Positions 1 to 6,794 of a DNA stretch of 9,033 nucleotides are shown in pieces. The DNA is from Pseudomonadota bacterium (lineage in GTDB: Bacteria > Pseudomonadota > Gammaproteobacteria > Burkholderiales > Thiobacillaceae): the NCBI GenBank assembly GCA_030836725.1, contig JAUPLV010000085.1, forward strand, positions 1 to 9,033, given 5' to 3'. The position numbers and the translations under genes were made by a program. The first letter of the stretch is position 1. Every line of letters begins with the position of its first letter. Below the pieces are notes generated by a model. That model had not been told where the DNA came from, made no database searches, and saw only the letters and a list, made by a program, of their open reading frames with translations.

Positions 1-1
1 G

Positions 2-1453
2 ACACGCCCCGCCTTCTCCAGCGACTGGAAAAAGAAAGCCGACGCGTTTGTGAAACAACACGAGCGCGCGAAGGACGCTTACGCCAAGGAAAAAGGCACG
101 CAGGAAGTGCCCAAAAACTTCCCGTATTCGGCGGAGTTCAGGATCGGCGCGGTCGAGTTGTTCAATCAGCGCAAGGCAGAATTGGCCAAGGCTTTGAAAC
201 CGAGCACTCGGTCTGCTGAAACACGGCAAGAAGCCGACGCGCTCGTGATCAAGGAAGTGACCAAAGCGCTGGAAATCGGCAATCTCAAAAGGCTCGAAGA
301 GTGGCTCGAAAAAAACGAGCGCGGGCAGCTGGACGCCAAGAAGAAAGGAAAGGGAAAGTCCGGCGACAAATACGCGCGCCAGGATTACCTGCTGACACTA
401 CTCCCAGACTCCTCAATGGATTTCGACAAAGGAGCCAAGGAAGCAGTGTTCGAGGAGCTCCGGGGAGAGGGATACGAGATCTCGGACAAGACGCTCGGTC
501 GGGATATCAAGGCGCTGATCCATCGCGGAAAACTCCAACCTGGCGACCCTGATGACGACAAGAGCGCCAATAAAAATCCCGCTGCCAACGGATGGTACAA
601 AGACCATAAAACGAGCCTGCGGTTCGAGTCGCTCTCCGTGACGGATGCGCTTTCGCTCAGCCTGCTGGAGGGCTTTCTGCAGCCGATCCTGCCGGTCGAC
701 ACCGTCAAGAAGATCAAGCCGATATTCCAGCAGGCCAGAGAGAAGCTGAAACGGGAAGTCGGCGGTAACAAGCTGGCGCGATGGATAGAACGGGTGGCCG
801 TGGTTTCTCCGACCCAGCCATTTTTGCCCCCGAAGCTGGATGACGCGCTTCTGGCCGAATATCACACGGGCAAGTCGCAAGCGGAGATCAAGAAACTCTG
901 CGACACGGCTTCCGACACGATACGCACGTGCCTCTTCGAAGAGCAGCAGGTCGAGATCCGGTATGTGAAACCGGGCGCCGAACCGAAGTGGCACACCATC
1001 AACCCGTTGGGGCTGGTCCAGCGTGATCAGATCACCTACCTGATAGCCACCTTCCCTACCGATCGGAAAAACCCGCCCTCTATTCCGTCATTCGCCTTGC
1101 ATCGCGTGATCGAGGCCAAGAAAGCGTATCTACCCGCGAAGGCGCCCGAGAATTTCTCACTGCAGGCGCACCTTGCCAGCGGCGCAATGGGATTTTCCGA
1201 GAAAGGGAAGATCAAGCTGAAAGCCTGGTTCGAGAAGCGTCTGGGCGACAGTCTGGCCCAGACGAAGCTCTCGGAGGATCAGACCATCCGGGTCACGGAA
1301 GACGGCGTTGAATTGACCGCCACGGTCGTCGACAACTGGACCCTGCGCTGGTGGATTCTCTCCAAGACCGGCAGCATCGAAGTGCTTGAACCGGAATACT
1401 TGCGCGACGAAATCGCAAGGATCCTGGGCGACGGCGCGGCTCGATACCGCTGA
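2..1453 (+). CDS. WYL-domain transcriptional regulator (5' end probably outside the window)
   Basis: Likely a DNA-binding regulator that senses a ligand, perhaps nucleic acid or nucleotide, through its WYL domain. Counting from the first in-window start candidate (GTG at 50), residues 1-100 are a lysine-rich, helical, unassigned region. Residues 105-165 look like a winged HTH (YLLTLLPDSS ... ISDKTLGRDIKALI). Residues 298-365 are the WYL core (VEIRYV, HTINPLGLVQRDQITYLIATF-like strand pair, FALHRV). Residues 413-460 match the C-terminal WCX extension (GVELTATVVDNWTLRWWIL, then YLRDEIARIL). The frame is open back to base 2, no Shine-Dalgarno sequence precedes GTG50, and there is no ATG before codon 123, so a start to the left is likely. 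It ends convergent to the glycine-zipper gene. Family knowledge: such proteins often regulate phage-defence or DNA-damage genes. Its target here is unknown because the upstream neighbour is not seen. Confidence 0.82.
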   Translation, partial: TRPAFSSDWKKKADAFVKQHERAKDAYAKEKGTQEVPKNFPYSAEFRIGAVELFNQRKAELAKALKPSTRSAETRQEADALVIKEVTKALEIGNLKRLEEWLEKNERGQLDAKKKGKGKSGDKYARQDYLLTLLPDSSMDFDKGAKEAVFEELRGEGYEISDKTLGRDIKALIHRGKLQPGDPDDDKSANKNPAANGWYKDHKTSLRFESLSVTDALSLSLLEGFLQPILPVDTVKKIKPIFQQAREKLKREVGGNKLARWIERVAVVSPTQPFLPPKLDDALLAEYHTGKSQAEIKKLCDTASDTIRTCLFEEQQVEIRYVKPGAEPKWHTINPLGLVQRDQITYLIATFPTDRKNPPSIPSFALHRVIEAKKAYLPAKAPENFSLQAHLASGAMGFSEKGKIKLKAWFEKRLGDSLAQTKLSEDQTIRVTEDGVELTATVVDNWTLRWWILSKTGSIEVLEPEYLRDEIARILGDGAARYR

Positions 1454-1653
1454 CAGTCCTCAGACGCCACCGGAACCATTTTTTGAATCCGGGCCGCAGG
1501 AATCGTTGTCTGCAAGAGGAACTTATACGGCCCCGCAGGACCCCGTTCCTGCGCGCTGAACAGAGGCCGCCTCCAGCTTTGCCGCCGCGTTTCCAGGCGC
1601 GGCACCGCCGATGCCGACTTCCGGCACGGGCGCATCCCGGACCTGGTTTGGCG
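1454..1653. other. Convergent intergenic region, no gene seen
   Basis: This 200-bp gap separates the ends of the plus-strand WYL gene and the minus-strand glycine-zipper gene. It holds two short GC hairpins (stem 1584-1589 with 1598-1603, and 1612-1616 with 1622-1626) and an isolated T6 run at 1479-1484. None combines a good stem with a following U-tract, so I do not call a terminator. Frames that stay open here have no start signal or family likeness. Confidence 0.5.
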
Positions 1654-2232
1654 TCAGTCGCTCCATTTGTTGTGGCTGCTGTTCCAGCGCTCGCCGCGGG
1701 GGTCATCGGCCACGGTGAAACTCACGTTCAGGGTCAGCCATTTGCCCGGGTCGTAAGGCAGGCGGGTGGTGTATTCGCGGCCCTCGAAGCGGTAGCGCAC
1801 GTCGTAGCCGCTGACCACCTGGCGGAAGTCGTCATGAACCTGGCAGCGTTCGACCTGCCGCGGGCGCGATTCGTAATAGGTGCCGCCCTGATTCATGCGG
1901 TCGCCCACCACCGCGCCGGTGGCGGCGCCGACCGCGGCGGCGGCGATTCTGCCGTCGCCCTTGCCGACCGTGGAGCCGATCAGGCCGCCGGCGATGGCGC
2001 CGAGAATCGCGCCGCCGGCGTTGTTGCCTTCGCGATAGCCGCGGGTTTCATGGCCGACGGTTTCGGTCCAGCATTCGCGGCGCGGCTCGTTGATCGATTC
2101 GTAGACCGGCGTGCTGGCCAGCACTCTGGCGCGGGTGGCGAAGCCATCGCCACTGCCGCGGCCGGCCTGGGCTGCGCCGCTGGCGGCAAGCAGTGCGACG
2201 ATCAGGGTGGTATTCAGGGTGCGTGCGTTCAT
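1654..2232 (-). CDS. Exported glycine-zipper (2TM, 17-kDa antigen-like) protein
   Basis: A 192-residue envelope protein. Residues 1-23 form a Sec signal peptide with a hydrophobic core (TLIVALLAASGAAQA) and a likely signal peptidase I cut after AQA. There is no lipobox cysteine, so it is not an evident lipoprotein. Residues 72-110 carry a glycine zipper of two small-residue helices (AGGAILGAIAGGLIG and AAAVGAATGAVVG), typical of the Rickettsia 17-kDa surface antigen/glycine zipper 2TM families. The C-terminal part (about 130-172) resembles the beta-rich tail common in these proteins (YDVRYRFEGREYTTRLPYDP). Cys54 and Cys130 could form a disulfide. The ATG at 2232 is preceded by a good GGAGAG ribosome site about 6 nt upstream. 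It lies 35 bp downstream of the small exported-protein gene, so the two are probably one transcript. The exact function is unknown; members associate with the outer membrane or cell wall. Confidence 0.85.
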   Translation of the reverse strand: MNARTLNTTLIVALLAASGAAQAGRGSGDGFATRARVLASTPVYESINEPRRECWTETVGHETRGYREGNNAGGAILGAIAGGLIGSTVGKGDGRIAAAAVGAATGAVVGDRMNQGGTYYESRPRQVERCQVHDDFRQVVSGYDVRYRFEGREYTTRLPYDPGKWLTLNVSFTVADDPRGERWNSSHNKWSD

Positions 2233-2267
2233 TTCGACTCTCCTCGTTGCGGTGAATTCAGCTGGCT

Positions 2268-2564
2268 TCAGCGACGGCCATTCGAACGGTTGCCCTCTTC
2301 AGGGCGATGCTGTTTGCGCCGTTCGTAGCCGTAGCCGTAACCTTCCGGTTCCTCGGACCCGGCTTCGCGCTTGGGGGCGCGATGCCTGGCGTCTTTGGGG
2401 GGGGCATCCTTGCTGGCTTCGCGCTGATCGGGGCGAACTTCGCCGCGGTCGCGCTGGGCCACGATGAGCGCGCCTTCACTGAAATCCGGCGCGGCCTGAA
2501 CCGGGGCGGCCAGAGCCAGTCCCAGTGCCGCCATCCCGAAAATTCCATGTTGCAGTGCATTCAT
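2268..2564 (-). CDS. Small exported, highly charged protein of unknown function
   Basis: I do not recognise a family. The 98-residue product has a clear Sec signal peptide (residues 1-24: MNALQHG, hydrophobic GMAALGLALAA, cut after PVQA). The 74-residue mature part is dense in Arg, Lys, Glu and Asp and looks disordered, with a short aromatic-glycine patch (EGYGYGYE) near residues 76-83. The frame extends upstream to 2720, but the ATG at 2564 is chosen because a GGAGA ribosome site sits 7 nt before it and the signal peptide then starts correctly. A second ATG four codons upstream (2576) would overlap that site. It is the first gene of a likely two-gene minus-strand operon with the glycine-zipper gene and is divergent from the response regulator, which suggests control by that two-component system. 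It may be a stress-induced periplasmic protein, loosely like E. coli Asr in character; this is inference only. Confidence 0.7.
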   Translation of the reverse strand: MNALQHGIFGMAALGLALAAPVQAAPDFSEGALIVAQRDRGEVRPDQREASKDAPPKDARHRAPKREAGSEEPEGYGYGYERRKQHRPEEGNRSNGRR

Positions 2565-2630
2565 CGTTGTCTCCATTTCCGCGGTTGCAAATGCTTGCTT
2601 CCACGCTTCGCAGTCTGGTTGAGGGAGGTA

Positions 2631-2636
2631 AGCATA
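2631..2636 (-). promoter_or_regulatory. Candidate -10 element of the exported-protein operon
   Basis: On the minus strand the hexamer reads TATGCT, four matches to TATAAT. It would place transcription start near 2624, giving a leader of about 60 nt before the ATG at 2564. No good -35 is present at the normal spacing, which fits an activator-dependent promoter, with the RstA-like box centred about 41 bp upstream of the start. It overlaps the second, weaker box. Confidence 0.35.
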
Positions 2637-2645
2637 CTGTTTCAC
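2632..2645 (+). promoter_or_regulatory. Second, weaker RstA-like half of an inverted pair
   Basis: This stretch shares CATACTGTT with the reverse complement of the stronger box at 2659-2672, so 2633-2641 and 2662-2670 form a perfect 9-bp inverted repeat separated by 20 bp. Over the 14-bp box it has 11 identities to the strong site. Its overlap with the candidate minus-strand -10 could mean repression at high occupancy. The inverted repeat is seen directly; the binding role is inferred. Confidence 0.4.
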
Positions 2646-2658
2646 GCGGGGTCGATTT

Positions 2659-2672
2659 TGTAACAGTATGTA
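2659..2672 (-). promoter_or_regulatory. RstA-box-like OmpR-family operator
   Basis: On the minus strand the site reads TACATACTGTTACA. The box published for E. coli RstA is TACATNTNGTTACA, and 11 of its 12 defined positions match. On the plus strand it shows as TGTAAC repeated at exactly 10-bp spacing (2659 and 2669), the tandem layout that OmpR/PhoB-family dimers bind. It lies between the divergent response-regulator operon and the exported-protein operon, centred near -41 of the candidate minus-strand start and near -52 of the candidate plus-strand start, both usable activator positions. The likely ligand is the regulator encoded at 2719-3432. Confidence 0.55.
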
Positions 2673-2705
2673 ACCGGATGGAGCATGATCGCTGATCCCC
2701 GCTGC

Positions 2706-2711
2706 TATAGT
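2706..2711 (+). promoter_or_regulatory. Candidate -10 element of the two-component operon
   Basis: TATAGT matches TATAAT at five of six positions. Seven to eight bases downstream is the ATG of the response regulator (2719), so the transcript could be nearly or fully leaderless. There is no purine-rich ribosome site before that ATG, in keeping with this. No recognisable -35 lies 17 bp upstream, which fits dependence on the RstA-like box. Confidence 0.4.
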
Positions 2712-2718
2712 TGGCGGC

Positions 2719-3432
2719 ATGGAAAAAGACCTGATTTACGTGACCGACGACGACCCCGGCATCCGCGAACTGGTCGCCGAATACCTGGCGAGCCAGGGCT
2801 ACGCGGTCGAGACGGCGGAAGACGCCGCTTCGCTGGATCGTCTGCTCGCCGCCCGGTTGCCCGACCTGCTGGTGCTCGACTGGATGATGCCGGGCGAGGA
2901 CGGTTTGTCGATCGCCCGCCGCCTGCGCGCGCAACCGGGCTTTCCGCCCATCATCATGCTGTCGGCCAGGGGCGAGGATATCGACCGCATCATCGGCCTC
3001 GAAGTCGGCGCCGACGATTACCTGCCGAAGCCATTCAATCCGCGCGAACTGCTGGCGCGCATCCGCGCGGTGATGCGGCGGCAGGGCGGTGCTGCCGCAC
3101 CGGCGGCGGCAGAACCCACCCGGGTGTTCCATTTCGGCCCGTTCAGCGTCAATCTCGATGCCCGCGCCCTCAGTCGCGACGGCGTTGAAATCACCCTGAC
3201 CAGCGGCGAATACGAATTGCTGGAAATCTTCGCCACCCACGCCAACCGCGCGCTGTCGCGCGACTGGCTGATGGACCGGTTGCGCGGGTTCGAGCGCGAC
3301 CCGTTCGACCGCAGCATCGATGTGCGGGTAAACCGCCTGCGCAAGAAAATCGAGGACGACCCCGCCAACCCCGCCTATATCCGCACCCAGCGCGGCCAGG
3401 GGTATCTGTTCGTTCCGCAGGGCAAAGGGTGA
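2719..3432 (+). CDS. OmpR-family DNA-binding response regulator
   Basis: A 237-residue cytoplasmic response regulator, the usual length for OmpR/PhoB-type proteins. The receiver domain covers residues 1-120, with acidic residues Asp11 and Asp12, phospho-acceptor Asp54 (LLVLDWMMPGEDG), Ser82 in the switch position (IIMLSARGE) and conserved Lys104 (ADDYLPKPF). The winged-helix DNA-binding domain covers about 133-235 and has the OmpR hallmark (DRSIDVRVNRLRKKIEDDP, then YIRTQRGQGYLF). Phosphorylation by the downstream kinase should promote dimerisation and binding to tandem 10-bp repeats such as the one in its own promoter region. Its stop codon overlaps the GTG start of the kinase gene by 4 bp (GTGA), indicating translational coupling. 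It resembles OmpR and RstA most in sequence character; I cannot tell these apart without a search, so no gene symbol is given. Confidence 0.93.
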   Translation: MEKDLIYVTDDDPGIRELVAEYLASQGYAVETAEDAASLDRLLAARLPDLLVLDWMMPGEDGLSIARRLRAQPGFPPIIMLSARGEDIDRIIGLEVGADDYLPKPFNPRELLARIRAVMRRQGGAAAPAAAEPTRVFHFGPFSVNLDARALSRDGVEITLTSGEYELLEIFATHANRALSRDWLMDRLRGFERDPFDRSIDVRVNRLRKKIEDDPANPAYIRTQRGQGYLFVPQGKG

Positions 3433-4715
3433 GACGCCTTACCCGCTCGCTGTTCGCCCGCACCGCGCTGACGCTGGCGCTGGCGTTCGTCGTGTTCCAG
3501 GCGGCGGCGTTCTGGGTGGTGACGCGCACCCTGATCATCCCGGTGGCGGAACGCTCGGCCGACGACCTGGCCGGCTTGATCGTGCTGTCGGCGCAAACCT
3601 GGGCGGAGCTGCCGCCCGAGACGCGCGCCGCATTCGAGCGCGAACTGGCGCGCCGGCATGGCCTGCGCCTGACCACGGTGGACGTCGGCGCGACCGCGGA
3701 CGCGCCGCGGTTCGCCTTCCGGAAACAGATCGAGGCTGCGCTGAGCCGCAGGGTGGGGGACGAGGTCGTCCTGAGCGGGGTGCCGGGCAAGGCGGCGGCG
3801 TGGCTGGATATCCCGGTCGGCGGGCATGAATTGCGAGTCGGTTTTTTCCCCGATCGCTATGCCGTCAAACCGCCGCTGGCGGCGGTTGCGGTGATTGTGC
3901 TGGGCGCTTTTCTCAGCCTGATGACCGCGCTGTTCCTGGTGCGCCGCATTACCGTGCCGCTGGCGCGCGCGTCGCAGGCGGCCAGCCAGGTCGGCGCCGG
4001 CGAACTGCCCGAGCCCCTGCCGGAAACCGGCCCCGCCGAACTGGCCGAACTGGCGCGCCGTTTCAACACCATGGCGGCCGAGGTGCGTGCCCTGCTGGAC
4101 AACCGCACCACCTTGCTGGCGGGCATCTCGCACGATCTGCGCACTCCGATGACGCGCCTGCAGCTCAACCTGGAAATGCTGCGCGACGCCCCCAGCCCGG
4201 CGCGGATCGACCGTGCGGTGGCCGACCTTGCCGACATGAACAAGCTGATTTCCGGTTATCTCGAACTGGCGCGCACCACGCAAGCAGAGATGAAAGAACG
4301 CTTCGACCTTGCGGGGGTGCTGCGGGAGGTTGCGGCCGGCGCCGGCCTGACGTGGCCGGGCGCGGCGCCGTGCGAGGTCGAGGCGGGCCGTCTGGCGTTG
4401 CGGCAAATCGTGACCAACCTGATCCAGAACGCGCAGCGCCACGGCGGCGGTGGCCCGGTCGAACTGGTGCTGGAATGCGCCGATAAACTGGCGCGGGTGA
4501 TCGTGCGCGATGCCGGTGCGGGCATCCCGGACGATCAGCTGGAAAAAGTGTTCAGGCCGTTTTACCGGCTGGAAGCCTCGCGCTCGCAGGCCACGGGCGG
4601 GACCGGGCTGGGGCTGGCGATTGTGCGCCAGCTGGCGGAAACGAACGGATGGAACGTGGTTTTGGCCAACCGCCCGCAAGGCGGGCTGGATGCCGTGCTG
4701 GAAATTCCCCGCTGA
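3429..4715 (+). CDS. EnvZ/RstB-type membrane sensor histidine kinase
   Basis: A 428-residue inner-membrane kinase, the cognate partner of the adjacent response regulator. Transmembrane helix 1 spans about residues 12-34 and helix 2 about 149-171, leaving a periplasmic sensor region of about 110 residues with no recognised ligand domain. A HAMP linker follows (about 172-225, RRITVPLARASQAA). The dimerisation box holds the phospho-acceptor His235 (AGISHDLRTPMTRLQLNLEM), very like EnvZ. The ATPase domain has the N box (RQIVTNLIQNAQRHG, Asn330 and Asn334), G1 (DAGAGIPD), F box (VFRPFYR) and G2 (GTGLGLAIV). All catalytic motifs are intact. The GTG start overlaps the regulator stop and agrees with a positively charged N-terminus before helix 1. 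A nearby candidate promoter and hairpin after its stop belong to the next gene. Confidence 0.93.
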   Translation: MRRLTRSLFARTALTLALAFVVFQAAAFWVVTRTLIIPVAERSADDLAGLIVLSAQTWAELPPETRAAFERELARRHGLRLTTVDVGATADAPRFAFRKQIEAALSRRVGDEVVLSGVPGKAAAWLDIPVGGHELRVGFFPDRYAVKPPLAAVAVIVLGAFLSLMTALFLVRRITVPLARASQAASQVGAGELPEPLPETGPAELAELARRFNTMAAEVRALLDNRTTLLAGISHDLRTPMTRLQLNLEMLRDAPSPARIDRAVADLADMNKLISGYLELARTTQAEMKERFDLAGVLREVAAGAGLTWPGAAPCEVEAGRLALRQIVTNLIQNAQRHGGGGPVELVLECADKLARVIVRDAGAGIPDDQLEKVFRPFYRLEASRSQATGGTGLGLAIVRQLAETNGWNVVLANRPQGGLDAVLEIPR

Positions 4716-4752
4716 GGCGCCGGGTGCGGTGCGTGCCGGCATGCCGCCGATC

Positions 4753-4780
4753 CTGAACTCGATCGACAACAGGGTAGAAT
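4753..4780 (+). promoter_or_regulatory. Candidate promoter of yheS
   Basis: A TAGAAT -10 hexamer (4775-4780, five of six matches) lies 16 bp after a weak -35-like CTGAAC (4753-4758). It falls in the 113-bp gap between the kinase and yheS and would give a leader of about 40 nt containing the hairpin at 4797-4819. The -10 is convincing; the -35 is weak. Confidence 0.45.
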
Positions 4781-4796
4781 CCGGCTTTCGATTTGG

Positions 4797-4819
4797 GCGG
4801 CGCGTGTCCTGCGCGCCGC
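4797..4819 (+). other. GC-rich leader hairpin just upstream of yheS
   Basis: GCGGCGCG (4797-4804) pairs perfectly with CGCGCCGC (4812-4819) around a 7-nt loop. It ends 9 nt before the ATG at 4829 and has no following T-run, so it is not an intrinsic terminator. It could hinder ribosome access or block upstream read-through. The only bases left before the start codon are pyrimidine-rich, with no Shine-Dalgarno sequence. Confidence 0.5.
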
Positions 4820-4828
4820 ATCTTCCGC

Positions 4829-6778
4829 ATGATCATCCTCAAGAATCTCTGCCTGCGGCGTAGCGCCAAGGTCCTGCTCGACAATGCGTCGGTGTCGATC
4901 AACCCCGGTGAAAAGGTCGGCCTCGTCGGTCGCAACGGCGCCGGAAAATCCAGCCTGTTCGCGCTGCTGAACGGCACCCTGCACGAAGACAAGGGCGACT
5001 TTTCCATTCCGTCGCAGTGGCGCATGGCGCAGGTGGCGCAGGACATGCCGGAAACCAGCGAATCCGCGACCGGCTTCGTCATCGCCGGCGATACCCTGCT
5101 GGCGGCGGCGCAGGCCGAAGTCACCGCCGCCGAGGATAGCGACGACGGCGAGCGCATGGCGCACGCCTACATGGCGCTGCACGACGCTGGCGCCCACGAC
5201 GCGCAATCGCGCGCGCAGGCGCTGATTCTCGGCCTGGGCTTCCAGGTGCGGGAACTGGATCAGCCGGTCAACAGTTTTTCCGGCGGCTGGCGCATGCGCC
5301 TGCAACTGGCCCGCGCGCTGATGTGCCCGTCCGACCTGCTGCTGCTCGACGAACCCACCAACCACCTCGACCTCGACGCGCTGGTGTGGCTGGAAGCCTG
5401 GCTGAAGAAATACCCCGGCACCATGCTGGTAATCAGCCACGACCGCGAGTTTCTAGATGCCGTGACCAACGTCACCATCCACATCGAAAACGGCCAGCTC
5501 ACCCGTTACGGCGGCAACTACAGCACCTTCGAGGACATGCGCGCCGAGCAGATGGCGCTGCAGCAGGCGGCATTCGCCAAGCAGCAGGACAAGATCGCCC
5601 ACCTGCAGAAATTCATCGACCGCTTCAAGGCCAAGGCCAGCAAGGCCAAGCAGGCGCAAAGCCGGGTCAAGGCGCTGGACCGCATGGAGCGCCTGGCCCC
5701 GCTGCTGGCGAGTGCGGACTTCACCTTCGAATTCAAGGAGCCGCTCAACCTGCCCAACCCGATGCTGACCATCGACGACGCCAGCTTCGGCTATCCGCCG
5801 CCGGCGGATGCGCCCGCCGGCACCCCGCCGACGGTGATCGTGCAGCACGTCAGCAAGTCGGTGTTCGCCGGGCAGCGCATCGGCATCCTCGGCGCCAACG
5901 GCCAGGGCAAGTCGACGCTGGTGAAGACCATCGCGCGCACCCTGCCGGTGGCCGCCGGCGCCGTGACCGAAGGCAAAGGCCTCAACATCGGCTATTTCGC
6001 GCAGCAGGAACTCGACGTGCTGCGCCCGCTGGACACCCCGCTGGAACACATGATCCGGCTGGCCCGCGACACGATTGCGAATGGCGGCGCCGGCCAGTTC
6101 AGCAGCCGCGAGCAGGACCTGCGCAATTTCCTCGGCACCTTCAACTTCAACGGCGACATGGTCAAGCAGGCCGTCGGCACCATGAGCGGCGGCGAAAAAG
6201 CGCGGCTGGTGCTGTGCATGATCGTGTGGCAGCGACCGAATCTCTTGCTGCTGGACGAGCCGACCAACCACCTCGACCTCGCCACGCGCGAAGCGCTGGC
6301 GATGGCGTTGAACGAGTTCGAGGGCACCCTCATGCTGGTCAGCCACGACCGCGCCCTGCTGCGCTCGGTGTGCGACGAGTTCTGGCTGGTCACGCGCGGC
6401 GGGGTGGAACCGTTCGACGGCGACCTGGACGACTACCAGCGCTACCTGCTGGAAGAGGGCAAGCGCCTGCGCGAAAGCCTGAAGGAAGCCGGCAAGGCGG
6501 CGGAAGCGCCCAAGCCGGCGCCTGAGCCGGTCGTGGTGAAGAAGCCGGCGTCCTCGGGCAAGGTCAAATCGCTCAAGCAGAAGCTGGAGAAGCTCGACAA
6601 AAGCATGGCTGCGCTACAGGCGGAAAAGGCGGCGTTCGAAGCACGCCTGGGCGGGACGCTTTCAGTCGAGGAGATAACCGAAACCGGCAAGCAGCTTCAA
6701 CACGTCATTGACGAACTGGCGATTGAAGAGGGGGAATGGCTGGAGGTGTCGGGGGAGATCGAGGCGCTGGAGGGCTAG
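4829..6778 (+). CDS. yheS: ABC-F family ATPase YheS, ribosome-associated
   Basis: A 649-residue soluble protein with two ABC ATPase domains and no membrane segments. It is a close likeness of E. coli YheS (about 637 residues) from its first residues onward (LLDNASVSINPGEKVGLVGR). Domain 1 has Walker A at 34-41 (GRNGAGKS), signature SGGWR at 151-155 and Walker B/DEPTNHLD at 174-181. Domain 2 has GANGQGKST at 355-363, SGGEK at 453-457 and DEPTNHLD at 476-483. SHDR switch histidines follow in both domains. The charged linker between domains (about 238-288, with KAKASKAKQAQSRVKAL) is the P-site tRNA interaction motif of ABC-F proteins. The C-terminus (577-648) is a coiled coil. The family binds the ribosomal E site and helps stalled or difficult translation; it is not a transporter. 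The frame extends 12 codons upstream to a GTG at 4793, inside the leader hairpin, but ATG 4829 matches the family N-terminus. Confidence 0.93.
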   Translation: MIILKNLCLRRSAKVLLDNASVSINPGEKVGLVGRNGAGKSSLFALLNGTLHEDKGDFSIPSQWRMAQVAQDMPETSESATGFVIAGDTLLAAAQAEVTAAEDSDDGERMAHAYMALHDAGAHDAQSRAQALILGLGFQVRELDQPVNSFSGGWRMRLQLARALMCPSDLLLLDEPTNHLDLDALVWLEAWLKKYPGTMLVISHDREFLDAVTNVTIHIENGQLTRYGGNYSTFEDMRAEQMALQQAAFAKQQDKIAHLQKFIDRFKAKASKAKQAQSRVKALDRMERLAPLLASADFTFEFKEPLNLPNPMLTIDDASFGYPPPADAPAGTPPTVIVQHVSKSVFAGQRIGILGANGQGKSTLVKTIARTLPVAAGAVTEGKGLNIGYFAQQELDVLRPLDTPLEHMIRLARDTIANGGAGQFSSREQDLRNFLGTFNFNGDMVKQAVGTMSGGEKARLVLCMIVWQRPNLLLLDEPTNHLDLATREALAMALNEFEGTLMLVSHDRALLRSVCDEFWLVTRGGVEPFDGDLDDYQRYLLEEGKRLRESLKEAGKAAEAPKPAPEPVVVKKPASSGKVKSLKQKLEKLDKSMAALQAEKAAFEARLGGTLSVEEITETGKQLQHVIDELAIEEGEWLEVSGEIEALEG

Positions 6779-6794
6779 GATTGGCTGAATCGCG

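Noticed and set aside
1479..1484. T6 run after the WYL gene as an intrinsic terminator
   Set aside because: No stable GC stem lies directly before it; only a 4-bp stem near the stop codon is possible.
1483..2328. Long alanine-rich plus-strand open frame (281 codons)
   Set aside because: It is the antisense of the glycine-zipper gene, which has a signal peptide, ribosome site and family motif. The plus frame has none of these.
3375..4769. Minus-strand open frame of 464 codons opposite the kinase gene
   Set aside because: It is a high-GC shadow of the histidine kinase, with Arg/Gln/His-rich composition and no domain pattern.
4562..5440. Minus-strand open frames opposite the kinase end and yheS
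   Set aside because: They mirror well-supported plus-strand genes in GC-rich DNA and have no ribosome site or family likeness.
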